DNA of 64,000 nucleotides from assembly GCA_038503035.1 (NCBI GenBank), contig JAVSML010025535.1, positions 1,061,019 through 1,125,018 of the forward strand. The letters run 5' to 3'. Shown here piece after piece: positions 1-11,100 of the stretch. Every line of letters begins with the position of its first letter. The stretch's first letter is position 1. A model generated the notes under the pieces. The model did not search any database. It was not told the origin of the DNA and worked only from the letters and a program-made list of their open reading frames with translations. This stretch comes from Crocodylus rhombifer. Taxonomy: Eukaryota; Chordata; Crocodylia; Crocodylidae. The translations under genes were made by a program, and so were the position numbers.

Positions 1-354
1 GGGCAGATCTGCTGCGGCTTGTGTCAATGGTAGTGGTTCCAGTGGAGGGCCACCTCTTTGCAGCATCTGGAATATAGCTCAGAGATTTTCCTTTCAAGGA
101 GCAGCTTGGTTGTTCCAAACTAGGTCTCTGGAACGGATTACAATTCTCATCTGTCACTTGTATCATCCATACTCCTATGTCAACATAGCATGCACATGGC
201 TCTGCCTCCTTCATTAGCTCCACTTCACACATGCATAACGAGCCCATTTCTGGATTCAGACACCCAGGCTTTTGATCCCCTCAATGCAGGTACCATCCTT
301 TCCCCAAACTAGGGGGACCTGCCTCCTGTTCCTATGGATGTAGAACAGGGAGTG
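1..354. other. Intronic sequence, no feature recognised
   Basis: No exon of ARHGAP25 (the start of its PH domain was looked for by eye) and no clear repeat is visible. By position it is probably an upstream intron of ARHGAP25. Confidence 0.5.
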
Positions 355-910
355 ACAGGCTAGACTGCAGTACTGCAGAGAAGGACCTAGGGGTAACAGC
401 AGACAATATGCTGAATACGAGTCAATAGCATGCTCTTGCAAAGGAAGCAACTCTTTCACGCTATTCCACACTGGTGAGGCCTCATCTGGAGCATTGTGTC
501 TAGCTTTAGGTCCCACATTTCAAGAAGTTTGGAAAGAGTCTAGTACAGAGCAACAAAAAAGATTAGGGGCTCAGGCGGCAAAACTTGTAGGGGAAGAACT
601 AAGGGTACTGAGCCCGGAGAAGAAAAGATGAGGTGGAATTTGCCAACAGTCTTCAAATACCTGAAGGGTGATTACAGAGAGGATGAGGATGGGCTTTTCT
701 CTGTGGTCCTAAGGGACAGGACTAGGAGCAATGGCCTCAAGCTGCAGTAGGAAAATTAGGGAAATTTTGGAGATTAGGAGGAACTTTCTGACTATGATGG
801 TAGTCAAGCACTAAAACAGGGACACTGAAATTTCTATCTCTAGAAGTTTTTGAGAGCAGGTTAGACAGACACTTGGCTGGAACAGTTTGGTCAGGGATGA
901 TCCTGCCTTT
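355..910 (+). mobile_element. Old CR1 LINE 3'-end remnant
   Basis: Translating in several frames gives the end of CR1 ORF2. AEKDLGVTADNMLNTSQ at about 377-427 matches the CR1 'AEKDLGV' block, and degenerate 'VRPHLEHCV', 'LKGDYREDEDGLFSVVL' and 'FESRLDRHLAG'-like segments follow. Many frameshifts and stops and the lack of the terminal octamers mark it as ancient. It is sense relative to ARHGAP25. Confidence 0.75.
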
Positions 911-1099
911 TGCTGGGAGATATCAAAGAAAGAATCTGGTAATGTCAAGAATTTCGTATGAGAAACCATTTTGTATGGAAATCCTTTTTTGATCAAAAGG
1001 TTCCTAGGCAAGCCGTGACTCAAGAATGACAGATTCTGTGAGGCAGGGCAGTACTACATATATGCTAGTGTTTGGGACACATTTGACTCATACCTGGGA

Positions 1100-1285
1100 A
1101 ACTTAGTTCTTTTCCCAGCTCCGTTACTGGCTTGCTGGGCGACCTCACCTTCCTGAGCCCCAGTTTCTCCATCTGTAAAATGGGGAATAAAGTAGAGTTC
1201 ACAGCTACTGAGACCATTGGTAAAGCACACTGAGATCTAAAGGCAAAACACGCACTACGTAAGAACTAGATATTCTTATTAGGAG
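1100..1285 (+). mobile_element. MIR/CORE-SINE-like remnant
   Basis: A segment reads like the 3' half of MIR-type SINEs: 'CTGGGCGACCTCACCTTCCT', then 'CAGTTTCTCCATCTGTAAAA', then 'TGGGGAATAA' and a 'TAAAGCACACTGAGAT' tail. It was recognised by eye only. Confidence 0.65.
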
Positions 1286-1749
1286 TCTGCTGTGTTAGAG
1301 CATACAGACTTGCCAGAGCTACCTAAGGGCTTTAGATGTACCCTTTCCATTACATTTGAAAAGGGAACAATGCATTTAAGACTCCTGCATGCCTCAGACT
1401 GGAGCTGCCACCCCTCCTGCTTGGATCACAGAAGGTCATGAGGTTGATCCTTACCAGCGGTCTTAGCAAGGTCAACTGGTAAAGCAGAGACAGATTCCTC
1501 CATTTCCAGCTGTAGTATCACTTCATCATACACCCCCTCAAAGCTCGTTCGTGCTGACTCACTCAGTTGTTTAGACATCAGAGACCTCATGTGCTCTGGC
1601 CAAAGGCCACATGCTTTTTCTGCTGGCACTGTGTGATCTGATGAAATGGAACTAGAAGTCACGAGTGTGATGCTCCCTGTGATACCAAGCAGCCAAACCA
1701 CAGCAGCCTGCGTTGTAATGTGACATAACAAGACAAACTTCCCCTCCTG
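1286..1749. other. Intronic sequence, no feature recognised
   Basis: An antisense open frame of about 100 codons (1426-1731) has no recognisable family and no conservation signal I can see. I do not treat it as a gene. Confidence 0.4.
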
Positions 1750-4525
1750 CTACCTGACACCAACCCAGACATAGTTGAAACATGGCAGGACCCAACGCAC
1801 GACTGGACAGTGAATATCAAGGGCTACAGGCTGTACAGGAAGGACAGGATGGGGAGGAAAGGCGGGGGTGTGGTGCTCTACATTAAGGAGGAATACACAT
1901 CCTCACCAGGTAGCACAGAGTCAGAGAAGGGGCACACAGAAGTGCTTTGAGTTAGAATACAAGGCAGTCGCGGGGGGAAGAGATTTAACGGTGGGGTCTA
2001 CTATAGACATCCCAACCACGGGGAAGAGCTAGACCAGGAATTCTTAAGTCAGCTCACAAAGATAGTTAGGTCAAAGGACGTGGTCATCATGGGTAACCTG
2101 AACTTTTCAGATATCTGCTGGGAAGAGCAGTCAGCCAGGTCTGACCGCTCATGTAGGTCCCTAGCCAGAATGCAGGACCGCCATCTAACCCAGGAGGTGC
2201 ACAGCCCCACCAGGGAGATGCCTTGTTGGAGCTGGTGCTGGCCACAGGTGATGACCTGGTGAGGGGGCTGCGGGTGCTCGACCACCCGGGCGACAGCGAT
2301 CATCGCCTGCTGGGATTCACTATCCAGCGCAGGGTGGCAAAGGCTGGCAGCAAGGCAGCAGCCCTAGATTTCAGGAGGGCAACTTCAACAAGCTAAGGAG
2401 AATAGTTGGGGAAGCGCTGAGGTCCCAGAGGGGAGGGGAGCTGGGTGTCCAAGGAGAGTGGTCGCTCCTTAAGGAGACGATCCTCCAAGCTCAAAGGGAG
2501 GTAATCCCAACACGGCTCAAAGGGAGCACGAGGGTGCAAAAGCCCCCATGGCTCACCAAAAGCATCTGGGAACATCTAGCTAAAAGGGAGGCGCATGCCC
2601 AATTGCAGGGAGGGGCCATCCCCAGGAAGGATTATACTGTAGTTGCTCTGGGCTGCAGGGGGTGGTCAGGAAGGCCAAGGCAGAGATAGGACTGGGACTA
2701 GCTTCCCGGATCAAGGACAACAAGAAGTCCTTTTTTAAATACATAGGGGGCAAAAAGAAGGTTCCGGGTAATGTGGGGCCCCTGCAAGACACGCTAGGAA
2801 ATTTGGTCGTCACACCAGACGACAAAGCTAACCTATTTAACGACTTCTTTGCCTCCATTTTCCTGAGCAGGGACCAGGTCAGCCCCCCCACCAGGCCTCC
2901 CTTAAACCCCACGGGAGGCGCACCCAGGCCAAGGGTCAGTGAGGAACTAGTTAGGGATCTTCTGGAGGGACTGGATGTATTCAAGTCAGCGGGTCTGGAC
3001 GATCTCCACCCTAGAGTACTAAGGGAATTGGCTGAGGTCATTGCAGGACCCCTGGCACGGCTGTACGAGCACTCGTGGTGCACTGGTGTGGTACCAGAGG
3101 CCTGGAGGAGGGCCATTGTGGTTCCCGTCTTCAAAAAGGGGAGGAAGGAGGACCCGGGGAACTATAGGTCAGTTAGTTTTACCTCAATTCTGGGCAAGCT
3201 TTTTGAGAGAGTTATCCTGGCACATGTCCACGAGGGGCCGGGGAGGGGGGGAGATTATGCTTAGGGGCAGCCAACATGCGTTCATTAGTGGCAGGTCCTG
3301 TCAGACCAACCTGGTGACCTCGTACGACCAGGTCACCAAATCCTTAGATGCAGGGGTAGCAGTGGACATCGTCTTCCTGGACTTTCGGGAGGCCTTCGAC
3401 ACTGTCTCTCACCCCGTTCTCATTAAGAAACTGGGGGACTGTGGTGTTGGCACCCACACAGTCAATTGGGTCACCAGCTGGCTGGAGGGCCGCACCCAGA
3501 GAGTGGTGGTGGACGGCTCATTTTTGACCTGGAAGGACGTGGGCAGTGGGGTCCCCCAGGACTCGGTCCTCGGGCCCGCACAGTTCAACATCTTCATCAG
3601 TGACTTGGACGAGGGGGTAAAAAGCACCCTGTTCAAATTTGCAGACGACACTTAAATGTGGGGGCATATGGGCACACTAGAAGGGATGAATAGGCTGCAG
3701 TCAGACCTAGACAGATTACAGGGGTGGGCGGATGAGAATAGAATGGGATTCAACACTGACAAGTGCAAGGTGCTGCACCTGGGGGGCAAGAACCAGCACC
3801 ATACCTACAGGCTGGGGAACTCTCTTCTCATCCATGGAGACGCAGAAAAGGATCTTGGAGTCACCTCTGATGCCAAGATGAACATGGGCCGGCAGTGTAG
3901 GGATGCAGTCAGGAAGGCCACCCGCACCTTGTCGTGCATCCACAGATACATCTCAGGCAGGTCCAAGGAGGTGATCCTCCCCCTGTATGCAGCACTGGTC
4001 AGGCTGCAGCTGGAGTACTGTGTCCAGTTCTGGGCGCCGCACTTCAGGAGGGATGTGGACAGCATGGAGAGGGTCCAGAGGAGGCCACTCGCATGATCAG
4101 AGGGCAGCAGGGCAGGCCCTACGAGGAGAGGTGACGGGACCTGAACCTGTTCAGCCTCCACAAGAGTAGGCTGAGGGGGATCTAGTGGCCTGTTACAAAC
4201 TAGTCAGGGGGGACCAGCAGGCATTGGGGGAGCCTCTGTTCCCCCAAGCAGTACCAGGAGTGACCAGGAATAATGGTCACAAGCTAGCAGAGGGCAGGTT
4301 TAGGCTGGATATCAGGAGGCGCGACTTCACGGTCAGGGCAGCTAGGGTCTGGAACCAACTTCCAAGAAGTGGTGCTGGCTCCTACCCTGGGGGTCTTTAA
4401 GAGGAGGCTAGATGTACACCTTGCTGGGGTTGTTTGACCCCAGTACTCTTTCCTGCCATGGCAGGGGGTCGGACTCGATGATCTTCTCAGGTCCTTTCCG
4501 ACCTTAGAAACCATGAAACGATAAC
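1750..4525 (+). mobile_element. CR1 LINE, long 5'-truncated copy (endonuclease + reverse transcriptase), inactive
   Basis: The element begins inside the ORF2 endonuclease: DIVETWQDPTHDWTVNIKGY at about 1771, GGGVVLYIKEEY, GVYYRHPN, and DVVIMGNLNFSDICWEEQ at about 2080, where the usual GDFN is changed to GNLN. Reverse transcriptase follows from 2662: [39 protein letters not shown], then [20 protein letters not shown] and FKFADDT at 3634-3654. The FADD catalytic box is kept but a TAA follows at once (3653-3655). The C-terminal part continues at 3656-4400 and the 3' UTR ends with 'GATGATCTTCTCAGGTCCTT' near 4478-4497. At least three frameshifts or stops disable it. It is sense relative to ARHGAP25. 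Confidence 0.93.
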
Positions 4526-5039
4526 TGGCTCAGGCCCTTTGCGGGTGATGCTGGCCTAAAGACCTCTGTGATAAGCATCCTGAGGCTACTACTAACTGTT
4601 ACATGGCTGCTTTGAAAGAAGGGCTGATGGATCTAGGCCTCATCTTCAGTGGATAGGCATCCAGGGCATACAAAAGACCCCCGCCCACTCATTGCAATAT
4701 CAGCATGGAGGCCAAGAACTGGGTAGCTGGAAGATGTGTCTCTAATTTCTAGCTGTTTTTCAAGCAGAGATGGGGTCTCAGTGATGTCTCTGTGCAAATA
4801 GAACTCATGTTGGCCATGTGCTCTACTAAACCTCATCAGTAGGGCCTGTCAGAACAATGGGGGGAAAATGCTATTTTTAATGGACTTGTTTTTCACCAAG
4901 ATGATTCAAACCAATTCTCATTTCAGTTCAAATAGAAAGTAACTCAACCAAAATGCTCTTGGGTTTTTGCAACTCCACTTTTCCTCTTATTCTCCATTCC
5001 AAGTAGGAGAAATACAAGAATTGTTCTCTTTGGTTTCAG
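4526..5039. other. ARHGAP25: Intron upstream of first visible ARHGAP25 exon
   Basis: No repeat or exon was recognised before the polypyrimidine tract and AG at 5038-5039. Confidence 0.5.
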
Positions 5040-5127
5040 GGCTGCCTGTTTCTCCAGGGAAGCACTATCAAGGAGGTAGCCACCAACCCAGAGGAAGCAG
5101 GGAAGTTTATCTTTGAAATCATCCCAG
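5040..5127 (+). CDS. ARHGAP25: ARHGAP25 exon, PH domain central strands
   Basis: The exon is 88 nt. It follows a pyrimidine-rich acceptor (tttggtttcag) and ends before gtgagc. It opens in phase 0 with Gly-Cys-Leu-Phe-Leu and carries [15 protein letters not shown], which matches the human PH-domain segment. It ends one base into the next codon. This is the first coding exon I can find in the window. Confidence 0.93.
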
Positions 5128-8100
5128 GTGAGCACCAAGTTCCAATTTGGAATAAAGGATGCTTAGTGTAATTTCCATAGCCAAACATTCTTCACTTCTT
5201 GTCCTAATCTGGTAGAAAAGTTACCATATTACACCCATAGTTGGCTGGTTTTACTAATGGCTAAAGGAATTCCTCTACAGTATATACACATATGGCCAGA
5301 TTTTTTTTCTCCTTTATACCAGTGAAAGTCAGGTGCATCTCCACTGGAGTCAGTGGAACAGTACTGACGTGGACATTCAAGCTGTCCTTTGTAAGTCAGT
5401 TTGGAAGGTACACATTGCGAACGCCAACCTCCATTGCTTCCCTTGTTTCTATTCCTGCATAGAGTTCAGAGGAAAACTGGGATAACTCTTCCTTCAGCTG
5501 TGAGGTTAAGCAATTTTATCTTTAGTCCATTTACTTGTTGGAATGCTTTATATTGCTGGAGAAATGGTATAAACAACATGCCTCTGTGAGCCACTACCCT
5601 CATTCTACAGCTAGATAGAGATTAATGGGATAATGAGTTTCTTTCTTTTGGAGGGGAGGGCATAGCACTTATCTTTAAAAATCAATGCAGGTCTGTGTTT
5701 TCCTTCCCCCAATTCCCTTTATGAATAATTATTTCTGCAGGCATCTCAGGAGACCAGAATCGATCAGGGCAAGATTCCTATGTGCTGATGGCAAATTCCC
5801 AGTCGGAGATGGAAGAATGGGTTAAATCAATCCGAAGAGTGTTGGGATCTCCATCTGGAGGTAAATGGGAATGGGAATAGCACTTGGATGAGAGATGCTG
5901 CAGAACCATGAGCTGTAGTTATTGAAGAACCTCTCCAAGGGGTTCTAGTTGCTTTATTTATGGTTTAATTGAGCCATGCAACATCCTTGTGATGTAGGGA
6001 AGTTATTGCATCTGGAATGTGGAAGAGTGGCATACTATCATTTGTGTATGTCATGGCATGGGGTCCCCAGGGATGGACATGATGAGCTTAGGGCACCTTC
6101 TAATATTGCCTACGATGTCTTGTTGGTTGAAATAATAAGCTGGGAGGTTGCCCATGAGTTTGTGTGGTTACAGTCTTGCTGAACCCCACTAGACCCTGCT
6201 GGTCTTAGATCCCTTGCTGGGTCTCACTCAAAGTCAGTGCCTCTCAAAACAGCCTAAACCTTATGGGCTAGGTGCATGGCTTCAAAACTTCCCCTTTACC
6301 ATGCCCCATGCCTTGCAGATTGTACCTAAAAATTATCCCTTTTGATGAGGCCACAGTCTAGCTCAGTCTCCTATCATCACTGGGCCATTAGCCCCAGTAG
6401 CAGCATCTTCTGGTGCTAGGGTCTTTTTGGTTTCTGTCTCCACACCCTGTCTGGTGCCGAGGTCCCTTTGGCCCTAATGAGGCCTCCTCTTCTAATAGCC
6501 TCATCCTGGTCCACCAGATTCAGACAACAATGTAAATACAAGCCACTGGGCTATAATGTAACAGCAACAATATCACTGGAGGTCGCACTCTGCCCCTCCT
6601 AAGGAGCCAAGCTTCTCCCTCAACAACATGTGCCTCCTAGCCCCAGGTACTTTAGGAGCTCCTAGAGTCCATTAGTCTTACCAGCAGCAGAAAAGGCAAC
6701 CAAGCATCTCTGAGTAGTATTTGTGCAAGAGCTCTTTGCCTTCAACTACTGATGGAAAACTAACCCCCATACCAACCCCAGCCCTGGGGCTTATATGTGC
6801 CCAGGGCCCTGTTTCCTTCTGGTCAGCTGACTGGGTGCAGGTGACAGCTAATACCCTGATTAGCCTGCTTGCAGGCAACCTGCAGCTGTGGAGCCCTGCC
6901 TAGCTCTCAGGGCTCCCGAGCTAAGCTGCCTCTGCTCTTGAAGAAGCAGGCATACCTTACCACCCTACAACATAGTAGTACCTAGAAATCCCCAAAATGC
7001 CCTTGCTCTCTAAGAAAACTGTAGCCCAACATGAGCAAGGCTCTCTGGACCTGATCTGGAGTCCATGTGAAAGATTTCTTTTGGCTTGGGCAAGTGCTTG
7101 GCATCAAGAATTAGTTGCTTTCAACATTGGTATCCTTTCATGGAGGAGTAAACTCCTCTATGACAGAGCACTGGCCTGGGAGTTAGGAGATGGAAGAATG
7201 GGTATAGATACTATTCCTGACCTGGACAAACCTTGTCACCATTCTGTGCCTCAGTTTACCTTTCCATCCTCTCTCATCTTTTTAAAGAGTAAGTAGCTGG
7301 GGACAAATTAACAATCTGTACTGATGCCAGTGCAAGTCAAGTGAGGTTTGCCTCCTACCATAATTAACAGTAGATGGAATGACTTGTGACTGTTATTGCC
7401 AAGTGCTGGGCAGTGGTTAAACAACCTGGCAACCCCCAGTGCCAATGGCTTTGTGACAAAAAGCATCTTAGAGGGGGGTACTAGTCTTACCCCTGGTGGA
7501 GCAAAAGCTGTGGAACTGAAGTCTGATCTGTGATAAGTTTTACATTCAGTGAGCTGATGTCTCACTCAGCATCATTCTATTGTCCTGTGAGACAGACAGA
7601 TGCTTACTACTAGTCGGGGACAGAGCCTGCTTTTAACTTCTTAAGTATATAGCGCTGAGCACTATGGAGCCCTAATCTCAGGGCAAACAACAGTACCCAG
7701 ACAAGTGCCTGCTGTTCGCAGACAGTGAAGAAGTCCTCCACTATCCTGTGGCAGCAGCCCTGGTATGGTTAAGCGTGATGCACTGAAACGCTTAACTGCT
7801 GGTTGCAGTAGGTGCACCACATCTTCACTCAGACAGTCTTAAAAATTTCTGTGCTCATGTTGGGTAGGGCTGGTTGTCCAAAACTGGCACGTTTGAGCAA
7901 GGGAGATCCCCCAGTACACTGTCTGATGTTTTTCACATAAAAGCTCCAGCCCAATTCTCATCCACACTAAGGAGACTTCACACTATTATGTCAGCTTTTG
8001 AGTGAGTGTAAATGTGAGGGGCAAAGTGCTGTACCAGGGCTTCAGCACAGATGAGAATTCAGGCATCTCTCCAGTGCCATGTTATAAATTAATGCAGGGC

Positions 8101-11100
8101 TTAATGGATTCCCAAACTCCAACATAGCACTGGAGCAGCGTTATTGTCTGTGGAAAGCAACTGTCTGCGCACTGTGGGCTTTGCTTCCCCCGGTGCTGAA
8201 AAATGTCCTACATGACTTGCACATTATTAAATAGCTGCATTATCTTGGTCTGTGGATTTGCTTCATGTGAAGAAAGCAGAGTGGCTGCGCTGAGTGAAAT
8301 GAAACCTTTTAAAATGCCTCTGCCCCTTGTCTGTCTGCCTGAGCCAATACAACCCATGAAAGCATCTCTGGGTTGGCTCACATGCTAAGTGGAAATCTTG
8401 GAGCCTGCCAGATAGAACGACAGAGAGCGCTGTGTTGGGAGAGGGCTGCATTGTTGTTATTGTTTTTTCCTTTTTTAAAACCAACCTCCAGGGTATTAAC
8501 TGAATGGCAGCCGATTATGAGCTACTAAGGGGAAAAAAAAGCCATTTACTTTTATTGTGTTCAGTGACAGGTTTATGTTCATTAGTTAAAAGCAAACGAG
8601 AGTCTTGTGTAAATGAAAAAAAAGAAGAAAAAAACCACCACCAGGCAGGTGCTGACAAGTCTTGTGGTTCCAGAAGGGAGGATTTATGAGCACAGTACTG
8701 ATTTAGAAGAGATAGGGGGATTCTTTCAGCCTTGGGAGCAAGAGGCGAACACATTACAGGAGCTACTGGGGCAAAATATAGTAGCGGGCAGTGGGACTCT
8801 TTGCTGTTAATATTCGGGAGCTGATTGAGTCCAGGACTTCTCTGCTTTTGTTATCATGCCCAAAACACTGAGGAGGAAGAGCTGGGACATGGGCTGCTGC
8901 ATTCCAGCCTTAGAGCTGCTTTTTTGCTGGGAGTTCAGGAAGAAAAAGCCCTTGCTTCGAAGGACAGGTACTGCCCCCTCTTTAAAAAACAGCAGCTTTA
9001 TTTATATCAACGACATCACCCTGGGAAAGACTGGAGCCCTGTCACTAAACTGGTTTGCTTCTATATCTTAGCTTTAGAGCCCTCTATTTAATTAATGGTA
9101 TGTCTTTCCTGAATAAAAGTAAGGTAGGTGCATTAATAAACTCCATGTGAGCCTGGCAGCACGAACCTGTGTGCTTCAGCCTGGCTCTCTTACTTGATGT
9201 TATATTTTGTAAAAGTTGCTAGCAGCTCAGTTTACAGAAGCCCTGAGCCATTGACTTGTAATGGAGATCTGGGTGCTGAGCACCTCTTAACATTTCTGTC
9301 AACTCCTAGATTCCTTGTTATGTGTGCATTAGATACAAGGGAAAGAAGGATCATATCTCCATCCATGCACATTTATATTCTCCGTATTCACTCTTGGCTT
9401 TCCTCAGCCTTTTCCTTCTGTCTGCATCTCTGCCATGTCTCAGATTCCCCCTATATAAAGAAGAGGCAAAACTTGTTTAATACAAGAGTGTTGTGAAAAT
9501 AGTTAATATTTGTATAATGTTTTGATGATGTAACGTTTTACTGTTATTGTGGAGAAGTGTTTAGTTGGGTTCATTTCACTTATGTGAAAGTTCTTTTCTT
9601 TTTTTCTATCATTTCCTCAATACTTCCTCTGAGTTACACTCCTAGTTTTTCAACTTACATATATCCCATGAGTGTTCAGGAAAAAGAGCATGTCCTATTT
9701 ATAAAATGTTGGTGACAAAGCATTTGATACTGAATAACACAAGACAATCTCCACATCTCACAGCAAATTAACTTTATCAGCTGCTTGATGTGCAGGGTTG
9801 AGGGGGGTCACATAGAGAACAGACCCTAAGCATAAAAGAACCCGGAAAATGGTCCACACCCCACAAGAACAGGGAAGTTTTTTCTCAATCCTCATTTCTA
9901 GTCTTAATGTTGGGGAAGATGCTCAGGAGAAGTTTGCAACGATCAGGGAGGCAGACTGATGAGCATCAAGGAGACAGCTCCCTGGTATAGATTTGCATGA
10001 CTCAGTGTATTGTCTGGGTTTTGCCTCTATTTCTGAAGCACCCAGTGGCAGATCAGATGGACCACCGGCCTGGTCTGGGGTGTCTGCTTCTAAATTTAAA
10101 GATTTTAGAGGCCAGATTTTCACTCCATATAAAATCAAGCGTAGCTCTCTCAATCAGGGAGCCTGAGCTAAGTAACTGGCTCCATATTTTCATCTAAAAA
10201 CCAAACTCACATTTAATTACACCAGTTTTGCTTCAAAAGCATGTTCAGGTAATAGTAGTATGGCAGAGGCATAGGGATAAATCCCAGAGGAGCTTCTGTG
10301 CCCTGATCCTTCCTTTAACTTGTCTTTTCTTCTATCCAGTGGTGTTTGGCCAGCGCTTGGCTGAAACTGTGACATATGAACAGAAATTTGGGCAGCACCA
10401 AGTTCCCATCCTGGTGGAGAAATGTGCGGAGTTCATACGGGACCATGGCATGAACGAGGAGGGCATCTTCCGACTACCTGGGCAGGACAACCTGGTGAAG
10501 CAGCTGAGGGATGCGTTTGATGCTGGAGAGCGGCCATCTTTTGACCGGTAATGTTTATATTTCCTGATGCCCTGCAGCTATGTGCTCTTTCTGTTGACTT
10601 GAATGCTCATGCAGTGCACTAGCCTGGGCATCCTCAGTGGAGAAGTAGGTAAGAGCAAACAGTAAAAGGGGGTTGAAAAAAAGGCTAAGCTCAATAGTAA
10701 TCTAAGGCATGGGTGGCAGTGGGAGGCTGAGCAAAGAACCCCGGACCATGATGGCTGCTGCTTAAAACACTGCCCACTGGGGAAGTGACAGAAACTGAGG
10801 ACCCCTCTTTAACTACAGCAGAGGCACCTTGCCAGTTTTCCCCAAGCCTTTGCCTTGACAATGTGCCTTAGTCCTAAGCAGGAGAAGCCAGCCCCAGGGA
10901 GAGTTCTGCCACGACTGATTGCTACTGACTGTAGTTGCAGCTTGAGTAATAAAGATACCTATCCACCAGGGATCTGGCTGAGACCCATAAACTCATTTTA
11001 CAGAGGGCCCCAATCAGCACAAGGCAAAGCCCAAACACAAGGCAACCAGGGAAGCTGCCAGTGTAGAGAGCTGGAGATGAGGTGTTGCTGACTTCAGTGC

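Larger units (their letters stand above)
5861..10339. other. ARHGAP25: ARHGAP25 intron, 4.5 kb
   Basis: The intron lies between the last PH exon and the first RhoGAP exon. It holds a relatively G+C-rich block at about 6030-6985 with no coding sense (possibly an unclassified repeat), a MIR-like remnant near 7150-7290 and a hairpin element at 7949-8064. From 8065 to 10339 I see nothing beyond A+T-rich unique sequence. Confidence 0.6.

Noticed and set aside
1426..1731. 101-codon antisense open frame with a hydrophobic stretch near its N-terminus
   Set aside because: No recognisable family, no splice partners, and located in an intron next to CR1 sequence.
2580..3134. 184-codon antisense open frame
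   Set aside because: It is the shadow of the CR1 reverse transcriptase on the other strand.
1..5039. Missing 5' exons of ARHGAP25
   Set aside because: I looked for the GWLKKQ...NWQQRYFVL-type PH start on the + strand and found none. They are presumably upstream of the window.
10228..10551. Open frame of 107 codons starting upstream of the RhoGAP exon
   Set aside because: Only 10340-10547 is coding. The upstream part is intron read-through before the acceptor at 10338-10339.
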